DNA of 64,000 nucleotides from Prunella strophiata (taxonomy: Eukaryota > Chordata > Aves > Passeriformes > Prunellidae). Each line of letters opens with the position of its first letter. The first letter of the stretch is position 1. The DNA lies in the NCBI GenBank assembly GCA_036583965.1, contig JAZBQD010000015.1, forward strand, positions 85,883,309-85,947,308. Direction: 5' to 3'. This document shows, in pieces, positions 47,455 to 60,473 of the stretch. The translations under genes and the position numbers were made by a program. Under the pieces are notes generated by a model that saw only the letters and a program-made list of their open reading frames with translations, ran no database searches and was not told the DNA's origin.

Positions 47455-50086
47455 CCCACTCTAATTTTCTTTTTCTAGGTGGAATTAGGAGAGGGGAAAA
47501 TTGATTAGGAATGCAGGCATTTTATAAAAAACTACCTGTAAAGGAAAAGGAAAGAAGAAAAGAGAATATGAAATATGGCCTGATCCTGCAACACAGCTGA
47601 ACATACACTCACACACGTGCACATGCCCACTCTCTCTCCGTGGATATTTCTGGTTTGATTCTTTGTCTGTACTGACAACAGATGGTGTTTTAATAAAGTC
47701 CAGTAGGAATATTACTGTGAGTAAACAATCCAACACATGCCAATTTCATAATTGCTGGGTACTGATACAGCCTCTTACCTGATGAATCCAAATTGGGAGG
47801 AAACCAACTGTGCACACACCTACTGGCAGCAGCCAAATCCACAGCTGTGGTATGCTCCAGCACTGAGCTTCACCACGGAAGGTAAATTGCAGCTCCAATC
47901 ATCTTTCTTGGCACGGGGCTTGGGGAACAGCTGCCATCTGGCTTGTCATCAAAGTATGGTCACCGAGTTTCTGGGAGATGAAATAGCTTGCTTTTTTACC
48001 TTGACATGCAAGAAGATTGCAATCTTCATCTTTACAGGTATCTCTTAAAATAACATTCTTGGCTTCCTAAGCCAAAGATTTACCAAGTGGGATTTTCTTC
48101 TTTAAGTGATTCCCACGCCTATAGGGACTTGAAGTCTAAACCTGTTATATGCTAATTAAAGATTCACACCCACATGACTTGTCAAAGAGATAAATCTTAC
48201 TCATTTGTTTTCATCATTAACAGGGAAAAAAAAAATGTAAGTAATACCATGCCCTACATTAGCAGGTTTATGTGGAAACGTTTGTTTTTAATAGAAGTGG
48301 AGATGCAGCTAGAAACATTATTCCCACCACTGTTGATATAACCCAGTATGGAAATTGCAACTTGGCAGAGAAGAAGAAGGTGAAAGGCAAAAGAGGGAAT
48401 TCAAATATTCAGGACCAGCATTCCAGCTCGAAGTAACTGTGTAGACAGCCCTCAGCAAGTGACTGCTTATTAAGTGTATTACATGATCATTATTTATATA
48501 TTCAGTCCTTTAAAGATACTCTTCAAGTAATAGCAGATTAAATCACAGAAGAAGGAAGTGAGTCCCCTTATCTATGGCAGTATTTAAGTGCTTCATTTCT
48601 GTTAGTTTCTAGCAGGCCTCAACACTGCACAGCTACACATCAGACTAAAAAACCTTTATTTCCGTCAGTAATTCTTAGTATTGAGAATTTAGTCTTCAAA
48701 TTCCATGCAAGAGACAAATCTTTTGAAATTTTATATCAGCTTAGATTGGGGCACTGATTGAAATTCAGATAAATCTTAAATAAATTAAAATAGTTGTTTA
48801 AAATATCCAGTAAATGTAATTTCAGGTAATTATCTGACTTTATCAAATTGCTTCTTGTTGATGAGAGCTAAGTATGCTTTTTTGCATTATTGCCTTGATA
48901 TATTGTATCATGGTCTATCAAGATATTTTTACATCAGTGAATCTGTTTTCAGATGGAAAATTAATATTACTGGAAAATTTTTAGCTGTGATACAATTCAG
49001 AGCCCTTTCAGGGATCAAGATTTTTGCTCAGTGAATATTACCAGGCTCTTAGCATAAAAGCAGAACTCCTTTGCTCTGGATTTAGAAATTCCATTGAATT
49101 CAGAACTTGTGATTGTGGTTCACTTTTTCCTCAGTAAAGAATTTGAGTAAGACAGGAAGAGAAGGCTGCTCCTCCCACTTAAATGCCTGCTTTGGAGTTA
49201 TAAGGTTCTGCACCTGTCTGGGAGTTTGCAGTCACAGTTTCCTGTCTAACCAGAGGAAGATCAGTGGACAGGGATACACAAATAAGAAGTTGTGCTGCTG
49301 CATATGAGTTTTTTTTCTTACCAGGCCACAGAAGGTCTGCAGGGATACAACTTCTGTGGCACACAAGGTTAAAAAAGTGTATATAGATGTTTTATGGACC
49401 CATCTACTGAAAGATATTCGTCCTGAATACCTTTATGATGATTAGTCCAGCTGTCAGTCCTGGGCTGGGTTAGTTTTGCATATGCTTTCTATTTCATGGT
49501 GTTCTCGCTATAGATAGGTTAAACAACACTTTTTGCCTTTTCAAGTCCCTACTGACATTATGTTTCTAAAAGGAAAAAAAGAAAAGGCAGGTGAATAGGA
49601 GTGGATTCATGCAAAAGCAATAGCTATTTCATACACAGCTAAATAAATGTGCAAGGAAGTGTTTTGGCAAGAGCTACTGTGCTGTTCAGTACCTCCAGCA
49701 GAAGTGAACAAAATCTCTATGGGAAAAAGGCTTGGTGGAGCTCCAAGACACATGTTCATGGTAGCTGCCTGACACAGCAGTCTGCCTGCACAGTGCTGCT
49801 GATGGACAGAAAATGAAGCTGTCGTATGGAAATGCTTAGCAATTTTCTTCTGGAAGAAAAAACTGCTCCCAAAAGAAGTTTATGTAGAAGACGAAAAATT
49901 GTTCCCACAGGGAATTCTCTATCTCTATCTCTCAATTCTCTAGCTCTGAGATCAGCAGACCTGGAGATGTTGGAAAGTGCTAACCTCTCTGTCACAGTTT
50001 AGCCACACCCATGCTTGGGTGGCATTTCAACACAGTAGCTGCCTGCTGGATTGGAATCTCATCAGCCCATGAAATTTCAATTTTTT

Positions 50087-50136
50087 TGTTTGTTTGTTTG
50101 TTTGGGGGTTTTTTGTTTTGTTTGGTTTTGTTGTTG

Positions 50137-50179
<43 letters not shown>
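50087..50179 (+). repeat. TTTG repeat followed by long poly(T)
   Basis: TTTG units (about 50087-50104), then mixed G-in-T sequence, a 12-T run, one C and a 30-T run (50150-50179). It is the longest homopolymer in the window. Confidence 0.92.
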
Positions 50180-50180
<1 letters not shown>

Positions 50181-51229
50181 TGGAAGGAAAACACTGCAAC
50201 GCTTCCAAAAAATCATGGGGGCTGTGAGATGTGGTGGCTTCAGCTGTGAAGTGAAATTGAATACCTGTGATAGAACTGCTCATCCTGTCCCTTTATTCTT
50301 TCTGTTCCCAAAAGCTGAGATCAGAAGAATTAGGAATTAAGAATCAGGTCATGTCATCTCCAGAAAATATTTCAGTCAGGGTTATATGTTGCAGTACCCC
50401 ATTTTTTGAAAGCCCTGAGAACAGGGAGTGGACATATGAAGGCAGTATGTGCTATACACTGACAAACACTGATTCACAAAAATTGTACTTTTTTTTAATT
50501 GAGAGCAGAGGTTGTGAAATCACTTTCTACTCCAGGACCTGGGGCTCTAAACATTGACTTATAGTAGAACAACTTAATTTGGCCCTGAGCCAAAGCAGAA
50601 ACAATGACAGAATCTGAAAATGGATGGGAGAAGCAGTCATAAATCTAGCACTTAAGTAAGGATTGATCCAGCATAGTGATGAGAGGTGTTCATCTCATCC
50701 ATCAGCCAACCTGACTTCGCAATCCATTCAATCCTGTACAAGAGCTGTTGCCCATGCCTTTCAATATCTGATAAAAATTTTATATTTATATATAGGATTG
50801 CAATAGTCAAAGTAAGCTTTGCTGGGATATTCTGAAAGAACTGCTTATTGTGTAGGGACTTCTGTGTTCCTATCTCCTCCTACCTTCATGGAAATTTGTA
50901 GCAGATTCCCTGGCATCAGTAGCTGCTGGAAAAGGGTTAAAATTTTTAACAACAGAAAATCAGCCTTCGTTTTCCATAAGTCAATCCAATGCTGTCAAAT
51001 CTGATGACCTTTTTTGTTGGAATGCCATTTACAAGTATGACTAAATTATTCTCCAAAGCTGAATTGATATCTAAAGTAGATATATATTCCTCTAAAAGAA
51101 ATAGAAGATATATTACCTTACCCTTCAATGCTCTAACCAACACTCAGGCTTCAGAGGGAATGGAGGGTGCCCATTTTCACTGATCTTTAGAACAACTCTC
51201 CTGAAAAAACTTTACAGCCTGAGTAGCTT

Positions 51230-51265
51230 TGGTTTTTTGGTTTTTGTTTGGTTTTTTTTTTTTTT
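51230..51265 (+). repeat. T-rich tract with G interruptions
   Basis: T-rich G-interrupted sequence ending in 14 T (51252-51265). It lies about 45 bp left of the CR1 3' tail. Confidence 0.85.
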
Positions 51266-51310
51266 GGGATACGAGTATCCTGTTTCTTTTGGTATAAGTC
51301 CATTTTCACA

Positions 51311-51745
51311 AAATCACAGTATCATCAAGGTTGGAAAAGGCCTCCAAGATCATCAAGTCCAACCTTAGACCACATCACTGAGTGCCAGGTTCAGCTGCTT
51401 CTTGAACCCCTCCAGGGATTGGTAACTCCACCAAGTCCCTGGGCAGCCCATTCAAATGCTTAACCATCCTTTCAGTGAAAAAATTCTTCCTGATGTCCAG
51501 CTTGGACTTCTCCAGGCACAGCTTGAAGCCATTTCCTCTTGTCCTGTCACTTACCAGGGAGAAGAGACTGACCCCACCGGGCCAAAGCCTCCTTTCAGGT
51601 AGTTGTAGAGAGTGATAAGGACATTTCTGAGTCCCAGTTTCCCTAGACTCAATACCCCCATCTCCCTCAGCTGCTCCTCATAGGACTTACTCTCTAGACA
51701 CTTCACCAGTTCCATTGCTTTCCTCTGGACTTGCTGCAGCACATT
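51311..51745 (-). mobile_element. CR1 LINE 3' end, 5'-truncated
   Basis: Starts with the reversed tail AATCACAGTATCATCAAGG, then GGCCTCCAAGATCATCAAGT and the CR1 3' untranslated region. The minus-strand translation of 51551-51742 is open for 63 codons and follows the CR1 reverse-transcriptase C-terminal region: [39 protein letters not shown], then [11 protein letters not shown]. The 5' end is truncated near 51745. The tail has only one or two octamer-like units. The subfamily differs from the copy at 34.9 kb, because its untranslated region is different (TGAGTGCCAGGTTCAGCTGC). Confidence 0.95.
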
Positions 51746-54277
51746 TCTAGCCTACTCGACTCTTGCTGCACAGCTCCAGAAGAAATGTTGTCAATACTTA
51801 ACAAAAAACCCAAAAAACTCAAAACTTTCTCATGTTTATTTGTGGCTCAACTGTAATATTTAGAGCTTATTGCCAAGACACTTGCAGAGTTACACAGCCA
51901 CAGACACTGAGATAAGCTTTGCTTTACTGTGGCTGGCCCCCATTCAGTCTCACCTCCTCCACACATGTGGCCTGTTGGTAAAGACAATGTACATTTCACA
52001 GTTAAACAGGGAAGTGCTTAAAAAAATAAATTCAATCTCCAGCCCAACAAAGGACACGCTTAGTTTTAAGTACATCAATATTGCTTAAAGGCAACTGGAC
52101 TGTTCAGATGGACAAACAAATATGTGCTTAGAAGCGAAAACCTCCACAAAACCAGTAAACAACTTAATGACATGCAAGGCCAGTTCTCTTTTACAAACAA
52201 CAGAAAAAAATCTCTAAACAAAACAAGACTAAAAAAACCCACAAAACAAAAAACAATCCCCCCACCAAAACAGCCTCAGACCAAGACTTTTTTTTCCAGC
52301 CAGCTCAACACCCAGCATGGAGGTGAGATTTTTCCAAACAGCTCAGCTCTCATTTATGCTCTTAAATACAGGCCAGATTTTTATAAATGTTCACAATCTA
52401 GTGTTTAGAGCTCTTTGGACATCTGGCCACTTATTTCTATGCCAGAGCTAAAGCCTTCTAGAAATCTGGTCCCAATTGTGTATGCTTGGCACTTTTGAAA
52501 ATCTCACCCCATGAAAACTACTTTTATAATGGCATTTTTTTTCCCCAAAAGGAAAAGCCGTGAGATGTAATTATTTTATGTACAATGTCCACACTTCAAA
52601 TACAATTGCTGTCACTTTTTCTTGTGCCTGTTAAAAGTCCCAGACAAAATAATATTTTCTGCTGCTCCTTCAAGCATTTGGGGCCTATATGCACACAGAA
52701 AGATTAAATAAAGTTTTATTCTATTATTACATGATATTCCTTCAAGATTGAAACTAAAGGAGGAGTCACAAGCAGAAAGAGGCAGGAAAAAGCTACACAA
52801 AATGAATGGATATCACAGCAAGACCTGAGTTTGTTAAGCTGTGTGTAATGAAGAGTCAAGTGTCCTAGAAGTAATCATAGAAAGAAAAAAAAAGTATCTG
52901 AGATGGCCTTAAGACTAATCAAGCTATAGAATCTTCTTTTCCGTTGCAAATGTAATTGGCTCTGTAATATTCATATTTACCCTTCAAAGTCTATATTTAT
53001 AATTGCTATCCTGCTCTGTACAAAGACTAGCCAAGATACCCTGACAGAAGCATCTTTACTGCTCTCTGCAGTACTGCCTATCCCACTGGGGCTGCTGCTG
53101 TCTCTGCACAAGCAGAATCCAAGTGCCTAACTATTAGATGCAACAGCACCATTTAACAGCCACTCACACAAAAGGCAAATAAGCATCCTTTAGTGTCTAA
53201 AGAGCCTCATTTTTACAGAATCCACAATGCAGATTCTAGCAGGGAGCTTGCTAGAAGGTTATAAGGTCTCATTTTCCATCTGAAGAGACACATAATGAAA
53301 ATTAATGTAGCATCCTAATCCATCAACTGCTGTGTCTTTCTGTGTCTCATTCCTTACCAATAATCATGGAAATATAAATACCGAGGTGGAAAATGCCTAT
53401 TAGAACATACAAGTCATCTCCTTGCCAAGGCACAGCCATTCCATCCAGTGACCCTCCTCCTGGACAACTCCCAAAGCTTTTTCAGCCATCACAGATGGTG
53501 GAGATTTCATTGCACCCTGTCAGAGACCATGTCCAGAACAGAAATATCTCCTTCTCCTCTGGAGTCAGACAGATGATGCTCTGACAACATTCTTCATACA
53601 GGATTGCCATTTCCCCATCCAGTGCTGGAGCACTAGAGCATGCAGCTGTGATGTCAGCATCTACCAGTCCCAAATCCCAGAGGAGCAGTGCTGGCAGCCA
53701 ACAGCTAGTTCCTGGAAATTCCTGCCTGCAAGCTTTGATCTCTCCAGCAGCTGTTGTAGAAATGCAGGTGGGACACAGTGCACCGCAATTGCCCCTGGAA
53801 TTGTGCTGGAACATGGCCACCACACCCATCTGTGCACGTTAATAGGGTAAGGAGAAAATAGGTAGATGTCACCCTTTTACCCTCCTTTCCATCAACCCTC
53901 TCCACTTATGCCATGAATGAGAGAATTTCACCTATACCTTGTAAATCCTGGATTTTTAACTGTGGGCCACTGTCCAGCATGAGGAACTCACCTTTTCCTG
54001 AATTTCAAGACTCACTTCTACGTGGAAGTACTTAGCCAGGATCCAAAGTAGTAGTTTAGTAATTAAAATGCACCCTTAGGGAGCATATATGCAATTAAAT
54101 CAAAGGGAATGATTAAAAAATAAATAACAATTACATTGCCTAACTATTAAGGGTAGGAGAGCCTATCCAGGAACCTCTGTTTACACCACAAAGCTTATTT
54201 ATAGCCTTGAAGTGATGTTACCACATGCAATGCAGGGTTGCCCTTATCAGTAGTTGGACAGAGCACTGCAGGAGCCA

Positions 54278-54295
54278 AAGCCCTGTAGGGCTTTG
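54278..54295. repeat. Short perfect hairpin, 8-bp arms
   Basis: AAAGCCCT and AGGGCTTT flank a two-base GT centre. Confidence 0.8.
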
Positions 54296-54940
54296 CAGCC
54301 TCACCATTCCTACATCTGAACCTCAGATGTGATGGGCCTGGGGAGATAGGAGTGCACCCAGCAGCACTGTCATTACCCTAGTGCACAGTCACTGTCAGTC
54401 AGAGACATGGTGTGAAGCCCGAGGGGGAAGGGGTGTGGTGCAGTCAAAAAGGAAAGCCTGCCTTTTGGAAAATGGGAGTTGATTAGTAGGTTGGAGTTCT
54501 TGCACATGACTGAGGAAACTGAGCCATGCACCCAGTTTGAAAGTGTTTGAACTTACTTCCCAGGAGGAATGATATTTCTGCCAGCTCATCTTCCCATCAT
54601 GAGGAATGAGACAGTCATCTACATTCAAGAGACTGATTTACAGTTTTAACTACAAGAAACCATACCTTAGCTTAAAGTAAGTGCTATAAAAATCTGCTTG
54701 ACTCAATGCTGTGGGTTGGCAGCTTTGTATGGCAGTGGAGGAGGATGTTGTTCATGTGCTCCACACAACAACATTTGGTACGAGTTCATTTTGATAACCC
54801 CTTTGCCATTCATCTCAGTGTTGGGACTCTTGAGACACACAGCTTCCTCTGTTTCTGTATGTGGACCTTGGCTTTGTGAATTCTGCTCATTTAAATGAAT
54901 ACTTTCCAAGTCCCTTTTAAGCTCTAGTTCTTAGGTTTGT

Positions 54941-54962
54941 TCTCTGTCTCTCTCTCTCTCTG
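54941..54962 (+). repeat. TC dinucleotide microsatellite
   Basis: TC repeat with one GT interruption near its left end. Confidence 0.9.
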
Positions 54963-57510
54963 TGCTCCTCCACCCATCTCTTCTTCTGTTTTCTTCCAAG
55001 AGAACATATTTTATATTAGCAACAAATAATCCCAATTATGCCTTCATTAAAAGCAAGCATTTTGGCTTATTTTTCCCTTTTGATGTGCTTGGTCTACCTT
55101 TCTCTAAGCCAGTAATTTCCAATGTAAAATAAAAACAAAGTTCTGGTGATGGAACGTACAATACTTGGGAAACTCTTAAATGGAGTAGGAGCATAAATTG
55201 ATTGTTTAGCTGCATAAAAATTGATAGGTTTGATTGAGTTGGAGTTTATTTGCTAGTTTCTTTTTGAGTAAGCTTTTGTGTGATTGCAACATGGCTGACA
55301 TGTTCCTAAGAATTTGTGCCAGAAGATATGTACCTTCTTTCTTGCACATTTCTGTGGATGCTGACACAAGATGTTTCATCCATATCTATATGTAACCTAA
55401 AGGGCTTTCTCTGTTCCTGCAGACACTGCTGCATGGTATTTATTATGGACTACTCCATAACGAGAATAATGAACAGGGGTGCATTTTTACCCTAACCAAT
55501 ATGTACAGAAACTGAGGGGGCTAGGAGTAAAAAGCTAATCAGCAATTTCTCTGTGATCAAGGTGACCTATGTAAAGCCATTTTGAAAAATTGTTGTAAAA
55601 TTGGCTTTATCTTAAAATGAAATAGCTCCTTAGTGCTAGAGCAATTGTTTAAGATCACTGTGGTGAAACTAGTGATAATGCAGTGTTGGGTCAGTGATGC
55701 AGTGATGGTCAACATTTCACTGAGTGGAGCACTTAGCCGAAATATATAAAAAATTCATGCTGGAAGTCTCACCTGCAGCTCACTTGAGAAAGAGATAATT
55801 TACTCTCATTACCCATCCAGTTTTACTGGGAGCTGTATTACTGGCAGATGATGAGGACAGGACTGACTTGCTTTCTTTTATGGGCTTCACCAGCTCCTGT
55901 GGCTGTCTCATGTGGAAGGACTGCTAATAAGAACAAGGTACAGAGATCTGAAGGTTGTCACTGACAAAAGAGTAGAGAAAGCCATATCCTTAAAAGTCGA
56001 CATCTCTGCTAAGTGTGATGTCTTAATGAGTGATTACTGGGTTTATTTCCTTGGAAGTATTCTGAAAACATTTTTAAGACCTGAGTAAACTTTATGGTGC
56101 TTTTTCAGAGACTAGTTTGCATTCTGAGAGGAACTGCCACTAGGACAAGCTGCCTCAAGATATTTTGTTGCTGAGGATCAGGGGCATAGGGTAGGATTGG
56201 TGTGAGAAATCTGCTAGCAAAAGCAGTGACTGTTGGCTCTGAACATGGAGGGGCTGCAGGGGGAGACCTTCAAATTTGCATTGTGGCACCCATCTGGGAG
56301 TAGTGGATGGGTATTCCAGAAACAGCATTTGTCCCAGAAAGAGCAGCACTCCAAGAGGCAGCACTCCAGTCCTGCCCTCAGATAGACCCTAGTCCGAGTT
56401 TTACAGGAAGGACAGGAAACTTAGGCAAAATTCACGACTGGATATCATTTGTTTGCCATTGCAAACAAATAGAAAAACAAAACATACCAAATATGCGACT
56501 TGTGCCTGCATATGCAGCAAACACCTTATTGCATTTTCATTTACAAAATCATTTAGCTGCATCAGCTGTGGGAAACCTGGCTTCCTTCACTGCATTTCTT
56601 CTCAGAGAAACCAGCCCCTGAATGCTGCAGTGACACGGTAGACATTCAGCAGGGCATTGGTCCCATCACATTAGGCTCCGTCACATCACATCAGTTGATG
56701 TGACTGACAGAACCCGACGTCTCGTGTCACAGCAGGGCACTTCACCCAGCACCGCGAGTTACAAAGATGCACTTTCTAGCAAAGTAAAATAAAGATGAAT
56801 TGAATTGATGTTGGGTGGGGGAACATTCTCCAGGTCTTCCTGGTCAGAGCAATCTGAAAGCAAGTTGTATTCCAGTTTTTTATTGGAGTAAGACGGGTGA
56901 GATTTATGAGATACAGAGAGGCTCTAATTAGCTTCTTCAGAAAGGCTGATTTTATTAAAATGCAAAAGGAGATTAAGAGGCAGTAGCTCCCTCAATAAAT
57001 ACCTTGTAAATATGTGTGTATTTAAGTTCAGCAGGCATTAAGCTAGCTATTATATGTATTTGTATGTTGTGTGTGGTTATATCCCTGTCCACAGGTAGAC
57101 AACTGGATGAAATGCTTATGGGCACAAGGAAAATGGCTGCAACACTGCATTCCATTTTACATTTTGAGGTGCTTGGACAGCTCACACTCCTGCATGTGAA
57201 AAAGCTGCTAATATCCGGTTGTACTGGAGGGTGAAATGACTGCCTGGTCCCGAGACTGGGTAACTTTTTTAAGCTAGTGGTGTCTTTCCATTTTAATTTG
57301 CAAGGTCCTCAGAACTGCCTTCAATTTCCATTTGTGTTAGAGACAGACATACTTTCTTAATCTCACTGTTGGTCCATTTTTTAAATTTTTGTGTTCTGAC
57401 CCTTTAAAAGAGTGAAGTTTCTCTTCTTCTTGTTCTGTGTGCATTGGAGGAAGTGTGTATCAGCTCTGCTGTGCTGAAACACATTGTACTGCTGAAACCC
57501 TGAAAATCAT

Positions 57511-57537
57511 AAAAAAAAAAAAGAAAAAAAAAAAAAA
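57511..57537 (+). repeat. Poly(A) run with one G
   Basis: 12 A, one G, 14 A. The upstream sequence (57420-57510) is not a recognised retroelement or processed gene copy. Confidence 0.9.
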
Positions 57538-59589
57538 TCGATATGTATTATATAGTGTATATGTATTACATATTGATATTGCAATGATAAATATATTTTA
57601 CAAGAATGCATACATATGTACATATTAGCAATTCATTTGCATTAGCACCTCATGTTCATCAGAAGTTTTGCAGTGCAATTATTTTTAGAGGCATAGCACT
57701 GCAATAATTTTCTATGTACAGATTGCATCCTGTATTCTGCCTAGTGACCCTGCACTTTCTTTTAGACCACATTTACATGGTGCTGTTTGTTTTCTGACAC
57801 CCTTTCCCTGTGTTTCATGTTCATTCACCCTTTTCTCACAGTCCCTTCAGACCCATCCCTTCAACCCTCTTCAACCACTCTCAAAGTACTTTCCCCTTGG
57901 CACTCCAGAATGTCTTCTGCTTCCCCCATTCATTTATTGCTTACTACTGCAATCCCTGTCTGTGGGAATCAGGAGGGGGCTCCCTTCCCTGAGTCAAGCT
58001 GAATTTCCTCACTGCAAGTGGTGGAAGTGGCAGCTATCCTCACGAGGGTGGTCAGCCTACCTTTCCCTGGGAAAGCCTTCTAGAGAGGAGAGCCAGCCCC
58101 ACTGAGATGGGCCTGACACGTGCCCCACATGAAATAACAGACAGTGGCTGCTCTTCAGGAAAGGGGGAAAACAACCTGAACTCTGAAACGGAATATTTGA
58201 CCTCGGCCTTTCAAAACAACAGTCACACCAAGCCTATGAGAGAAAACTGGCAAAAGAAAGCTTCAGGAGTGTGAAAAGGCTCTTTCCCAATCCCTGTTTA
58301 TGTGTATTTAGGGCAACTCAGCCTGTTGGCCTTGATACCTGGTGGCTAGTTGAAATCACTATGCATCATCTTTTTAATTTAATCAGAAATACTGCTGTGT
58401 GAGTTTCCTTCATTTACTTTCTATTTTGATGGCATTTAGAACTATGTGTTACCCTTCCATCAGTAAATGCTAATTTCCAGCACATTAACTGACTAAATAA
58501 TCATACAGAAATAAACCCAAACTTGCCTATAAGTGGCAGCTTTGAATTAAATACTCATTTATTCTGAAACTAAACTGTGAAGTTTGGTTTGAGATTTGCC
58601 AGAGAAACACAGGTCTGTCTAAAGTGTGAGTGAAATATACTGCATCTGGAAAAAATATTCAATACTTTAGTGCCTATTACCATTAAACACTGAAACACAA
58701 TTTTTCATCTTATCTGAATGTTTTTCTCTGGTTTTACTTTCCTGTGGCTGCTGAAGAAAAGATTTGTCTCTAATACTTTATTGATAGGAAAATAAATGTG
58801 GTTTCTGCAGCCAGACTCATGTTGCTGTACTGAAACCTGACAGGGAATATTCCTTAGGACACTGACCCTCTGTGCTATTGAATTGTTAGTTTGGGCTCTT
58901 CTATTGCTTTGGACTTGCTAGCACCACCAGTCAATATCATCCCGAGCAATTCCTAGGCATGTTTCAGGAGATTGGAAGGGGCACAGATAATTTCCAGTTC
59001 CCTGTCTGTGTGCAACTGTCCTGTTTTAGAAAGTAAGAGCATTTCAGTCTTATTTCAGGTAATCCAGGACATTTTGTGCTAGTGGTGTCATTACCAGAGC
59101 ATGGTCCCCTGTCTCCCCAAACTGCCTGTGCTGTGCCCATGTTGGTACCTGAGCTGACTCCAAAGCTGTGTCGATAATTCAGCTGCTGCTGGCAGCAGTG
59201 GGAGCTGCCAGGTGCTCAGGGCTGCTGTCATCAGGCCAGGTATGCACAGCTGTATTTAAGAAGCTGAGATTTGTAAAGTGATGATTTATTTGTATCTGGT
59301 TCCATGAAGATATATACAGAGGAATACAGAAGGCAGGTTTTAGATTCAGCAGCAGAAAACAGATACAGAGCAGTGATTTGTGAAACACTATCAAGTTGCA
59401 CGCTGAGAAGAGGAAATCACCTCCCTCGCTCAATTGCCCCGGTGTGTTAATCTGACAACTCTGGTAGTCAGCACCGACTGCAGTAGGTCTCTGCTTGTAG
59501 TGCAGTGGATAAAACAGCAGCTGTTTTGATTTGTATTGTCATGTACACTGGGGATTTTCCAAGATAATCTATAAGGAAATGCATAACTG

Positions 59590-59830
59590 AATTAAATAAA
59601 ATACGGTGATTGTATCTCCCTTAAGATCCTTTGAAAAGCCTTTTCAGAATTACTTGCTGCAGTATATAAATGCTCCAGAAAAATATTTATAGTCAAATGT
59701 TGCCCGATTTCTTTTCAAAGCTACCCTATTAACATCTCAGGACAAAACATTGTGAAGTTGAAATTGCACTGCACCTTCATGCATATGCATTTTTATTCAG
59801 TAAGCCATGATGTACACCTACAATATTTCA
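59590..59830. promoter_or_regulatory. Candidate conserved non-coding element
   Basis: Repeat-free block with retained CpGs (AATACGGTGATTG, TGCCCGATTTC) and factor-like words including CATGCATATGCAT and TTAAGATCC. Composition suggests constraint, but no comparison was possible. Confidence 0.2.
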
Positions 59831-59968
59831 AATAACAGGTTGGTTTTTTTCCCCTAAATAAGCATGAGTATGGGAAATTGTGTAACAGTTAACTTTTTTC
59901 CTGACATGTTCCCCCCAATTTCATGATGATGATATGATTATAAACTCTGTAATGTTTTTGGGTTTGTC

Positions 59969-59985
59969 TTTTTTTTTTTTTTTTT
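59969..59985 (+). repeat. Poly(T) run, 17 bases
   Basis: Uninterrupted T homopolymer. Confidence 0.9.
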
Positions 59986-60445
59986 AATTCATCATTTTAA
60001 TGAAAGTTTTTTATTTCCAAAATATATATTACTTAGATAGAAGTTATAGTTAAATTTTCTGCATTTATTTTTATAGAAATGCTAATATGTCTGCCATAAC
60101 TTCTCAGGTATTATTTTTCCCTTTTTTTGACATTTACATTATATTTCAGATGTGGCTTTTTTAGACATATTACAGGGAAAAAGACAATTTCAATTTAACT
60201 TAATTTCAGAGAATTTGTTATAGTTGTAATCCTTGTATTTCAAAGACTAAGGACATCTTTTCTGAAAACTTCCTTTTTTAAGGACTAGTGATTATGCCTA
60301 ACTGATTAAAAATGGATAATTAAAGATGTAGAAATTTTTAATAGAAAGTAGCCCTTTTTTATTTTCCTTTTATGATTTCAGTGTTAGAAGATGACATGTT
60401 AAACAGTAATAAAGTTACAAGTTTTATAATTCTTATTCTATGTAC

Positions 60446-60473
60446 TTTATCAGATTCACCTGAATCTGATAAA
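60446..60473. repeat. 28-bp palindrome, perfect 13-bp arms
   Basis: TTTATCAGATTCA (60446-60458) and TGAATCTGATAAA (60461-60473) are exact reverse complements separated only by CC. No transposon similarity was seen on either side. Confidence 0.88.

Larger units (their letters stand above)
46013..51229. other. Unique non-coding stretch
   Basis: No gene or transposon recognised. It contains a TGA microsatellite (46326-46348), a 10-bp-arm hairpin (46207-46230), a 19-T run (47436-47454) and a large TTTG/poly(T) tract (50087-50179). ORFs up to 109 codons are driven by the T tract or look random. Confidence 0.55.

Noticed and set aside
49990..50030. LTR-start-like TGTCACAGTTTAGCC
   Set aside because: Resemblance to the ERVL-like LTR end stops after about 15 bases, and no matching second end or target duplication was found.
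50011..50340. 109-codon ORF, plus strand with a long Phe run
   Set aside because: Produced by the TTTG and poly(T) tract.
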